DNA from: CAZIQY01 sp964541605
GTDB taxonomy: Bacteria > Desulfobacterota > Syntrophia > Syntrophales > UBA2185
Direction: 5' to 3'
Length of the DNA stretch: 56,790 nt
Assembly (NCBI GenBank): GCA_964541605.1
Contig: CAZIQY010000009.1
Span: 1 to 56,790 of the forward strand
Shown here: piece by piece, positions 50,299 to 56,790 of the stretch
Layout: each line of letters begins with the position of its first letter
How positions within the stretch are numbered: the stretch's first letter is position 1
Made by a program: the position numbers and the translations under genes
The notes under the pieces: model-generated
Databases searched by the model: none
Told to the model about the DNA's origin: nothing
The model's input: the letters and a program-made list of their open reading frames with translations, nothing else

Positions 50299-51184
50299 AT
50301 CCGGATTCATAGGTATCATCGGCAGGCCGAATGTGGGAAAATCGACCCTTCTCAACAGCATCATCGGCGAAAAGATTGCCATCGCCACCCATAAACCGCA
50401 GACGACGAGAAACAAAATTATGGGTATTAAAAATCTCAGCGACGGACAATTAATCTTCCTTGACACACCGGGTATTCACAAGGCATCCACCCCTTTGAAT
50501 CAATATATGGTCACCACGGCCATGGATACCTTCAGAAGTGCCGACATCCTTCTCCTGATTGTGGAAGCGGAGGCAGGCGTTCATCACGACGATCGGATGA
50601 TCATCAATTCTCTTGACAACGTCAGGCTACCCGTCATTCTCACGATCAACAAGACAGACCTTGTGCAGAAAAGAGCTGTTCTTCCTGTCATAGATGAGTT
50701 TCAACGGCTCTTTTCTTTTGTTGACATCATCCCTATTTCTGCCTTGACCGGGGATGGGGTGTCTGTTCTTATCGAACAAATACGGAAACTTCTTCCTGAA
50801 GGCCCCCATTATTTCCCTGAAGATATGATGACTGACCGAACCGAACGGTTCATCGCGGCTGAGATCATACGTGAAAAGATCACACTATTGACCCATCAGG
50901 AAATCCCATATGCAACGGCCGTTGTTGTAGATTCATTCAAAGAGGATGAAGAAAAAAATCTGATCCGCATTCAGGCAACGATCAACGTAGCGAAAGATTC
51001 ACAAAAAGGAATCCTCATCGGGAAAAAGGCTTCCATGCTGAAAGAAATCGGCAGACGGGCAAGGCTGGACATGGAAAAATTCTTTGCCGCCAGAATCTAT
51101 TTAGAACTGTTTGTCAGGGTAAGTAAAGACTGGACACATGATCCGAGAATGCTGCGGGAATTCGGCTATACCGTAAAGTCATAA
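50291..51184 (+). CDS. era: GTPase Era
   Basis: Era is needed for 30S ribosome assembly. The 297-residue protein has GRPNVGKSTLLN (G1), DTPGIHK (G3), NKTD (G4) and the C-terminal KH RNA-binding domain (ILIGKKASMLKEIGRRAR). The GTG start has AAGGAG 6 nt upstream and overlaps the radical SAM gene by 8 nt; the longer TTG frame starting at 50261 would overlap more and is rejected. der follows after 22 nt. Confidence 0.96.
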   Translation: MFKSGFIGIIGRPNVGKSTLLNSIIGEKIAIATHKPQTTRNKIMGIKNLSDGQLIFLDTPGIHKASTPLNQYMVTTAMDTFRSADILLLIVEAEAGVHHDDRMIINSLDNVRLPVILTINKTDLVQKRAVLPVIDEFQRLFSFVDIIPISALTGDGVSVLIEQIRKLLPEGPHYFPEDMMTDRTERFIAAEIIREKITLLTHQEIPYATAVVVDSFKEDEEKNLIRIQATINVAKDSQKGILIGKKASMLKEIGRRARLDMEKFFAARIYLELFVRVSKDWTHDPRMLREFGYTVKS

Positions 51185-51206
51185 GGACGTTTGTTAGGGG
51201 GGAATC

Positions 51207-52532
51207 TTGCATCAGATAAAACCGGTTATTGCCATTATCGGCAGACCCAATGTGGGAAAATCGACACTGTTCAATCGCCTGTCTCAGAAAAGCAAGGCAA
51301 TCGTAATCGATGAGCCGGGAGCGACGAGAGACCGGAACTATGCCGATTGCACCCGGTACGGCAAGGATTTCACCCTTATCGATACCGGCGGATTTGAACC
51401 TGTGTCCACAGAAAAAATCCTTGTCCAGATGCGCGAACAGACTGCGCTCGCCATGGAGGAGTCCGATGTCATCATCTTCTTGATGGACGGCAGGGAGGGC
51501 TTGGTCCCATCGGACACAGAAATTTCCCAGATTCTCAGACGGATTGAAAAGCCGGTTTTCTTTGTCATCAACAAGATCGACGGGATGAAGCATGAAAATC
51601 TGGCTTACGACTTCTATCAGCTTGGAATCGAGACACTCTATTCTATCTCCGCCCAGCATGGGGTTGGCATTCATGAATTGATGGACGACGTGGCTAAATG
51701 TCTTCCATACACAGACGAAACAGTTTCTGCCACAGAAGAACCGATCCGGATCGCTGTGATCGGAAAACCGAACGTCGGCAAATCCTCCCTGGTGAACAAA
51801 ATTTTGGGTCATGAAAGAACCATTGTGAATCCCATTCCGGGCACCACGAGAGACGCAATAGACACCCCTTTTGAACTCAATGACAGGAAGTATCTGTTAA
51901 TCGATACAGCCGGCATCCGGCGAAAGAGCAGGATTACCCATATTCTTGAAAAATACAGTATTGTTCAGGCCCTGAAGGCCATCGACCGCTGTGATATCGC
52001 CCTGCTCCTTATTGATGCTGAAGAAGGCATTACGGAACAGGACGCCAAGATTGCCGGTCTTGCTGTTGAAAGAGGAACAGCCTGTATCATCGTTGTCAAC
52101 AAATGGGACGTGATTGAGAAAGATAACGCCACCATTGGAATTTACGTGAAGGATATCAAAGACAAAGTCAAGTTTATGGATTACGCCCCCATCGTTTTTA
52201 TATCAGCCCGGACCGGACAGCGGGTATCCAGGATATTTGATATCATTGAATCGGTTTATATCCAGTACACCAAGCGGATATCCACGTCCGACCTGAACAG
52301 GGTCGTGAGAGAAATCGTTGCATCGAAGCCGCCTTCCCGCCATCAGGGCAAGCCGAATCCTTTCAGTTACATGACCCAGGCATCCACCGCCCCGCCAACG
52401 TTTGTTTTTTTCGTCCGTGAGCCGAAGGCCATTCATTTCTCATATCGGCGCTTTCTGACCAACCGTATCAGGGAGGCATGCGGTTTCGACCAGGTGCCTC
52501 TCAAGATTGTCTTCAGGAAGAAAAACAGATAA
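51207..52532 (+). CDS. der: GTPase Der (EngA)
   Basis: Der acts in late 50S ribosome assembly and carries two tandem G domains. Both are complete here: IIGRPNVGKSTLFN with DTGGFE and NKID, then VIGKPNVGKSSLVN with DTAGIRRKSR and NKWD. A C-terminal KH-like domain follows. The TTG start at 51207 has GGGGGG just upstream. Era and Der together with rnc form a ribosome-maturation run. The 441-residue length is usual. Confidence 0.96.
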   Translation: MHQIKPVIAIIGRPNVGKSTLFNRLSQKSKAIVIDEPGATRDRNYADCTRYGKDFTLIDTGGFEPVSTEKILVQMREQTALAMEESDVIIFLMDGREGLVPSDTEISQILRRIEKPVFFVINKIDGMKHENLAYDFYQLGIETLYSISAQHGVGIHELMDDVAKCLPYTDETVSATEEPIRIAVIGKPNVGKSSLVNKILGHERTIVNPIPGTTRDAIDTPFELNDRKYLLIDTAGIRRKSRITHILEKYSIVQALKAIDRCDIALLLIDAEEGITEQDAKIAGLAVERGTACIIVVNKWDVIEKDNATIGIYVKDIKDKVKFMDYAPIVFISARTGQRVSRIFDIIESVYIQYTKRISTSDLNRVVREIVASKPPSRHQGKPNPFSYMTQASTAPPTFVFFVREPKAIHFSYRRFLTNRIREACGFDQVPLKIVFRKKNR

Positions 52533-52660
52533 GGGATATTCCCCCCCCCCATATGATTGTCATGTCGGCCGTAAAAAAATCTTTCGATAAAAAAAGGGTT
52601 TTTATGGACATGGCGTTCATAAAAACCCTTTTATCGCTTTTGTCAGGGGAAATATCCCCC
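52533..52660. terminator. Nested inverted repeat acting as bidirectional terminator between der and the rubrerythrin-like gene
   Basis: An inner hairpin pairs 52585-52606 with 52618-52636 (CATAAAAACCC with GGGTTTTTATG, then TTTTATCG with CGATAAAA, and three bulged bases). On the minus strand it is followed by ATTTTTTTAC. An outer pair matches GGGATATT at 52533 with AATATCCC near 52651-52658. A run of ten C (52541-52550) lies in the left outer arm. It begins directly at the der stop. Confidence 0.7.
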
Positions 52661-52682
52661 GGGTTATTTTTACGTTTTCCAA

Positions 52683-53201
52683 TCAGGCGCCGTCCAGACC
52701 TGCACTTTCCTTCTTTCTGAACCACGAAGCCGGGTCCGTCAGATATTCTTCTGTATCTTTAAGAGATACGTAATGTTCATGCTCAATATCGGCAAGGAGA
52801 TTAAAGAAGGCTTTCTCTTTCGGATCGGAGACTTTATCGCGAAGATTAGCATAATATTCTGCACCTTTGGCCTCAAACTCTATGGCTAACTGAATTGCCT
52901 TCAGATCGTCTGCATCTCCTTTGGCCGTCTTTGGCGCCTTCTGAGCTGCCTCTTTGAGGACTTTTTTAACAACCGTCTCTTTTACTTTGAGGGGGACGGT
53001 TTCAGGCCACTTTTTCTGTTTTTCCCAGTTTTCGCTTATCTGCTTCAACCTTTCATAATGTTCCAGTTCCTCCCCGGCTATCTGTTTAAACATGGCCTTG
53101 CCGACGGCATTCTTCGTTCTCTCCGCATTTTTCAGATAGAAATCGTGTTCCTTCTTCTCGTTGTTGAGGGCAACCTGCAGGGCGTTTAATCTTTCTTTCA
53201 T
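52683..53201 (-). CDS. Rubrerythrin-family diiron protein without rubredoxin domain
   Basis: This 172-residue protein is a four-helix ferritin-like domain. Diiron ligands appear in NNEKKEHDFYLK, AGEELEHYERL, IEFEAKGAEYYA and ADIEHEHYVSL. A lysine-rich linker (about 80-105) separates the two helix pairs. There is no C-terminal CxxCG rubredoxin, so it needs an outside electron donor. Such proteins reduce peroxides or store iron in anaerobes. AAAAGGAGG is found before ATG 53201. It is next to the Na/Pi transporter and a full rubrerythrin. Confidence 0.85.
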   Translation of the reverse strand: MKERLNALQVALNNEKKEHDFYLKNAERTKNAVGKAMFKQIAGEELEHYERLKQISENWEKQKKWPETVPLKVKETVVKKVLKEAAQKAPKTAKGDADDLKAIQLAIEFEAKGAEYYANLRDKVSDPKEKAFFNLLADIEHEHYVSLKDTEEYLTDPASWFRKKESAGLDGA

Positions 53202-53333
53202 GATGAGCCTCCTTTTGTTGAAGTTCAAATGGTTTTTGTCATTAGGTTTATCGAGAAATATTTGACATTAAAATATGAATTCGCGGCCGCCTTGTCAAGG
53301 CAAAAAAGGAGGCATAATCATGGCATGAACCAG

Positions 53334-54932
53334 TCAATTCTCATTGAGTTCGTCAACATATTCCGCCACATTCTGGCAGAGATCGGATATTCTTTCCAGA
53401 TGAAGTAACATTTCCACAAAAAATGGACCGGCGTCTGCATGGCATATTCCGCAGTAATATCTGATCAGGTGGCTTTCTCTCGCCACCTTGACCATTCCGT
53501 CAATTACCCCCTCACGGGTAAAAATACTATTGATCATTTTTTCATCCCGGCAATCGATCAGAGATACGGCATCATGAAGATTTTCAGCCACCAACATTTC
53601 AATTTCCACCAGTTCCTCTTTTGCCATTTTTGTAAAATCAGACTGTGTCTGATATTTACTTTTCGACAGTTCGGCCAACCGGACGGCATGATCGCCTATT
53701 CTTTCAATATCATCCACCATAGCCGTGTAGGTAAACAGTTTTCGGGATTGCTCCGGTGACAGCCGATCCTGAGAAATCCTGCATAAAAAGTCCATGATTT
53801 CCATTCGCAAATTATCAATGACAGGTTCTATGTACCCGATATTTTGTCTCCTCCACTCCTTATAATCCTCTCTTAAAGTCAGGTTCTCCATAAATATCTT
53901 TTCCGCGAGAACGATTTCCCTGTGCATCTCCTTCTTCACACAGGCCAAGGCATCTTCAGGATTCACCAAATGTTTTTCATCGAGGAATTCAGGCCAGAGC
54001 GGCAGCACCTCTTCCTTCCCGGGAATCATCTTTTCGATTAATCGGGAATAGGGTGTAAGAATAAGTATAAAGATTACAACGATAATTATATTAAAAAACA
54101 GGTGGCCGAGAGCAATCTGCTGCGCCGTATTGACCGTAAAAATATTCAAAACATAGATGAAAAAAGGCAGGATCGCCATAGAGATGAGGACACCGGCACA
54201 CTTGAAAATGAAGTGAGAAACGGCGCTTCTCTTGCCGCTGATGCTTGTCACCATGCTTGCCATCAATGCCGTTACGGTAGTGCCGACATTGGCGCCGAAA
54301 ACAATAGGCAAGGCATTTTCTATTGTGACGAGATTGTACTGAGCCAGTATCACGAGAACACTGATGGGTATTGCGGAAGCATGAACCATTCCGGCAAAGA
54401 GTGCGCCGATCCCTATACCGATTAAAGGATGCTTTGTTTCCTGAAAGAAAAGGATGACAGCCGGATGATTCTTCAGTGGCGCTGTGGCATAAGAGGTCAG
54501 GCTCAGTCCGAAAAATATCAGGCCAAAATAAAAAACAAGTTCCCCGCCGGTTTTCCACTTCGCCTTTCCCATAAACCAGAGCATGGCGCCCGCAATAATG
54601 AAAAATGGCGAAAGATCTGTAAATCTCCAGACAACCAGCTGAACCGTTAATGTCGTCCCGATATCCGAACCGAGAATGATTCCGAGAGACTGGTAGAAGG
54701 TGATCAGTCCGGCATTCACCATTCCGATGATCAGAACGGACGTTGCGGAACTGCTTTGAAAAAAAACGGTCGATACAGCGCCGACGAACAATCCGTACAC
54801 CGGTTTCTTCACGGCATATTTGATGTAATCCCGTATCCGGACCGTGAAGAGTTGCTGAACCTCAGCACTCAATTTCATCATGCCGAACAGAAAAAACGTG
54901 ATACCGGTCAGCAGAATCAGGACTTCTTTCAT
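53334..54932 (-). CDS. Na/Pi cotransporter family protein with C-terminal PhoU-like domain
   Basis: A protein of about 532 residues. The first 330 residues hold about eight to nine membrane segments with the family's first QSSSATS motif and GANVGTTVTA in the second half. In the second repeat the expected QSS is replaced by HASAIP, an unusual change in a substrate-binding loop. The cytoplasmic C-terminal half resembles PhoU (VDDIERIGDHAVRLAELSK, LLHLERISDLCQNVAEY). Start choice is difficult: ATG 54932 has no Shine-Dalgarno sequence and a TTG at 54962 lies in a hairpin. It probably moves phosphate with sodium. The two rubrerythrin genes flank it. Confidence 0.85.
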   Translation of the reverse strand: MKEVLILLTGITFFLFGMMKLSAEVQQLFTVRIRDYIKYAVKKPVYGLFVGAVSTVFFQSSSATSVLIIGMVNAGLITFYQSLGIILGSDIGTTLTVQLVVWRFTDLSPFFIIAGAMLWFMGKAKWKTGGELVFYFGLIFFGLSLTSYATAPLKNHPAVILFFQETKHPLIGIGIGALFAGMVHASAIPISVLVILAQYNLVTIENALPIVFGANVGTTVTALMASMVTSISGKRSAVSHFIFKCAGVLISMAILPFFIYVLNIFTVNTAQQIALGHLFFNIIIVVIFILILTPYSRLIEKMIPGKEEVLPLWPEFLDEKHLVNPEDALACVKKEMHREIVLAEKIFMENLTLREDYKEWRRQNIGYIEPVIDNLRMEIMDFLCRISQDRLSPEQSRKLFTYTAMVDDIERIGDHAVRLAELSKSKYQTQSDFTKMAKEELVEIEMLVAENLHDAVSLIDCRDEKMINSIFTREGVIDGMVKVARESHLIRYYCGICHADAGPFFVEMLLHLERISDLCQNVAEYVDELNEN

Positions 54933-54961
54933 AGGAATTACAGGAAAGGTTGTAACAATCA

Positions 54962-54998
54962 AATCCCCCTTTCGCCTTTATGGAGGCGCAGGGGGATT
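54962..54998 (-). terminator. Hairpin terminator after rubrerythrin
   Basis: AATCCCCCT pairs with AGGGGGATT and an inner CGCCT pairs with AGGCG. On the minus strand TTTGATTGTT follows. It separates rubrerythrin from the Na/Pi transporter gene and could also attenuate it. Confidence 0.65.
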
Positions 54999-55028
54999 GT
55001 TCAGATACATATCATCCGATTTGTCGTG

Positions 55029-55526
55029 CTACTCTACTTTTTTGAACACCTTGCCCTTCGCACCACACACGGGGCAGGCATCGGGAGCTTCTTTTCCAAC
55101 CGTGTAACCGCAAACAGGGCATACAAAATAGGGATATGTTTCCTGAGATGCCCCTAAATGATCCAGTATCTCCTGATACAATTTCGCATGGGTTTTCTCA
55201 ACCTCATTTGCATAATGGAACGATCGTTCCGCCGCCTTATTGCCTTCCGCCTTTGCCGTTTCAATCATCGCGGGATACATGGACTTGAATTCATGGGTTT
55301 CACCGTCGATCGCTTCCTGTAGATTTTCCTTTGTACCCATGATCTTGTTGAGAGCGCGCAGGTGATTGTGGGCGTGAACGGTTTCAGCCTCTGCCGCTGC
55401 TCGAAAGAGCTTTGCCGCTTGAGGATAACCTTCCTGTTCCGCTTTTGCGGCGAAGGCCAGATACGTTCGGTTTGCCTGCGACTCACCCGCAAAAGCTTCT
55501 CTTAACGCATCTTCTGATTTCGACAT
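55029..55526 (-). CDS. rbr: Rubrerythrin
   Basis: A 165-residue peroxidase of anaerobes that reduces hydrogen peroxide to water. The N-terminal ferritin-like domain has diiron ligands in FAGESQANRTYL, AAEAETVHAHNHL, and EVEKTHAKLYQ. The C-terminal rubredoxin-like domain has the iron site CPVCGYT and CPVCGAKG. AGGAGATATC lies before the ATG at 55526. It faces no partner on its side except the Na/Pi transporter downstream, separated by a hairpin. Confidence 0.95.
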   Translation of the reverse strand: MSKSEDALREAFAGESQANRTYLAFAAKAEQEGYPQAAKLFRAAAEAETVHAHNHLRALNKIMGTKENLQEAIDGETHEFKSMYPAMIETAKAEGNKAAERSFHYANEVEKTHAKLYQEILDHLGASQETYPYFVCPVCGYTVGKEAPDACPVCGAKGKVFKKVE

Positions 55527-55570
55527 GTTCTGATATCTCCTTTCTTTTATGAAAGATTTGAAAAACTTGG

Positions 55571-55640
55571 AAAATGAGTTTCGCTATGCTCAGAATCTTT
55601 TTCACGAAAAATCTTCGATTCGCCTCGCAAAACCCATTTT
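55571..55640. repeat. 70-bp palindromic repeat upstream of rubrerythrin
   Basis: AAAATGAGTTTCGC at the left end mirrors GCAAAACCCATTTT at the right end with two mismatches that would be G-U pairs in RNA. An inner pair of TTTTTC and GAAAAA centres the element. A diverged copy lies at 47130-47185. It is 45 nt upstream of the rubrerythrin start and could influence its leader. Confidence 0.55.
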
Positions 55641-55690
55641 TCAAACATTTTTATATACGATTCCATCATTCCGGCATTTATCTTTTGCAA

Positions 55691-56500
55691 TCACGCATAT
55701 TTGCCGGGGAAATTCGGTGGACGCTTCTCCCTCTGGGCAAGAATTCCTTCCCGGGCATCAAGACTGCCGAATATGGGCATTCCGATTTTAATTTCCCTTT
55801 TGAAAGCATCCTCATAGGTCATATCCTGTGTTTCCCGGAAGCATCGAATTATTCCCTGAACAGCGAGAGGGCCGTTGCCGGCAATTCTATTTGCCAATAC
55901 CTGCGCCGCGTCCATCAATTCACCCCGCGACACGACACGATTAATGAAACCCCAGTCATATAAGGTCTTCGCCGGAAAATTATTGGCGGTCAGAAGAATT
56001 TCGAGAGCCCTGCAGGGCGTCAATATGCGAGGGAGATAAATGTTCGAGCCGCCGACAGGCATGATTCCCAGACTTGCTTCCCTCATTTGAAAAACTGCAT
56101 CATCCGAGGCAATCCGGAGATCAGCACCCATAATCATTTCGAAACCGCCCGTCAGACAGTATCCGTTTACAGCCGCAATCACTGGTTTTTTTACAATATT
56201 TGGTTTCAGCATGGCTTGGCCGACATGAGGCCCTACCTCTATTAACCACCGTTCCGCATCTGTTTCCGGAGCCCTGACTCCCGTGAGCACAGGAATGGCC
56301 GTTTTCAAATCCATGCCGGAACAGAAAATATCCGGCAGACAGGAATACAAAATTACTACGCGAATCATTTCATCCTGATTGATGTCCAACCATGTCTTGT
56401 ACAGCCCCATCAGTGTTTCAGGATCAAGTGCATTCCTTTCCTTCGGGCGATCCAATCCCACTTTTGCAACATGTCCTTCCTTTTCATAAATCAGCCTCAT
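55691..56500 (-). CDS. Enoyl-CoA hydratase/isomerase (crotonase) family protein
   Basis: The 269-residue protein has the crotonase fold. SGMDLKTAIP and AAVNGYCLTGGFEMIM give the oxyanion-hole region. Both catalytic glutamate positions are kept: E in GGFEM and E in REASLGIMPVGG. Members hydrate, isomerise or cleave CoA thioesters. The specific substrate cannot be told. ATG 56500 has GGAGG 6 nt upstream and gives the normal start MRLIYEK. No acyl-CoA partner gene is adjacent in the window; the right neighbour lies beyond the edge. Confidence 0.88.
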   Translation of the reverse strand: MRLIYEKEGHVAKVGLDRPKERNALDPETLMGLYKTWLDINQDEMIRVVILYSCLPDIFCSGMDLKTAIPVLTGVRAPETDAERWLIEVGPHVGQAMLKPNIVKKPVIAAVNGYCLTGGFEMIMGADLRIASDDAVFQMREASLGIMPVGGSNIYLPRILTPCRALEILLTANNFPAKTLYDWGFINRVVSRGELMDAAQVLANRIAGNGPLAVQGIIRCFRETQDMTYEDAFKREIKIGMPIFGSLDAREGILAQREKRPPNFPGKYA

Positions 56501-56527
56501 AGGAACCTCCATCTGAATATATACCCG

Positions 56528-56533
56528 ATTATA
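56528..56533 (-). promoter_or_regulatory. Possible -10 box of the crotonase gene
   Basis: A perfect TATAAT on the minus strand lies 28 nt before the ATG. No good -35 box is seen at the usual distance, so only the -10 box is proposed. Confidence 0.3.
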
Positions 56534-56706
56534 TCCTGAAAATTAGAGATTTTCTTAACTGTGATTTCTACCAGACTTACTGTGATACCACAAGACCAAT
56601 GTAGGCATATCTACAACTTTTTCAAGAATACTAACAATATCTGCTTTTTCGAAATCATTTAATGTCCATAGTAATCATATGCCTTTGAGACAATTAATCA
56701 TAAGAA

Positions 56707-56738
56707 TTGACAATTAATCTTGATTTAGTATATATAAT
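56707..56738 (+). promoter_or_regulatory. Predicted outward-facing promoter at the right edge
   Basis: TTGACA (56707-56712) is followed after 16 nt by TATATA (56729-56734), or after 20 nt by TATAAT (56733-56738). GACAATTAATC occurs twice (near 56690 and 56709). The downstream gene is outside the window. The whole 56513-56790 stretch is AT-rich and holds no supported gene. Confidence 0.5.
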
Positions 56739-56790
56739 CACTACTGTCCGGAATAGTTAGTACATAAAATTTGTAAAAGCTTAACATATT

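Overview
The window reads as chromosomal DNA of an anaerobic, diderm deltaproteobacterium, probably a syntroph-like lineage (Syntrophales/Desulfobacterota). Pointers are an archaeal-type gamma carbonic anhydrase, two rubrerythrin-family proteins, a NIL-domain ferredoxin, System II cytochrome c maturation (ResB/CcsA), a CoxE-type VWA protein, an enoyl-CoA hydratase, CarD, and many lipoproteins with signal peptides. This placement is inferred from gene content only. Most genes have strong AGGAGG-type ribosome binding sites, and TTG/GTG starts are common (CoxE, HD, mutL, mtaB, Era, Der).

Region 1 (1-5.4 kb): the end of one gene, a VWA/CoxE protein and an HD-domain protein, then a 2.2-kb island holding three toxin-antitoxin modules: RHH/PIN, a decayed RelE-type pair, and MNT/HEPN. 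A perfect 42-bp direct repeat bounds the island. One copy is the 3' end of a queuosine-precursor transporter gene.

Region 2 (4.5-10.6 kb, minus strand): queuosine salvage (VUT/YhhQ transporter, QueF, LysE-type exporter), gamma carbonic anhydrase, and cofactor genes coaE, coaX, birA, nadC.

Region 3 (10.6-17.4 kb, minus): valS, a TPR-SLH lipoprotein, miaA, mutL.

Region 4 (17.5-27.3 kb, minus): six consecutive exported proteins. They combine LPP20/FlgT, CsgG, DUF799/GNA1162-like, TPR, FN3 and parallel beta-helix domains. This cluster is the best candidate in the window for an undescribed cell-surface system.

Region 5 (27.6-43.4 kb, mostly minus): rfbD, truA, pgk, gltX, ispF, ispD, a PIN-TRAM membrane protein, CarD, a radical SAM protein, a NlpD-like lipoprotein, pcm, a MoaE-like protein, TrmN6-like methyltransferase and a DUF1015 protein. 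Short plus-strand units encode a PilZ protein, a macro-domain protein and DciA.

Region 6 (43.4-52.5 kb, mainly plus): resB-ccsA, an alpha/beta hydrolase, the NIL ferredoxin, and a tightly packed mtaB-rnc-radical SAM-era-der run for RNA modification, processing and ribosome assembly.

Region 7 (52.7-56.8 kb, minus): rubrerythrin-like protein, Na/Pi cotransporter, rubrerythrin, enoyl-CoA hydratase, and an AT-rich right edge with an outward-facing promoter. No rRNA, tRNA, multi-unit CRISPR array, transposase or integrase was recognised. Two families of short dispersed palindromic repeats were seen.
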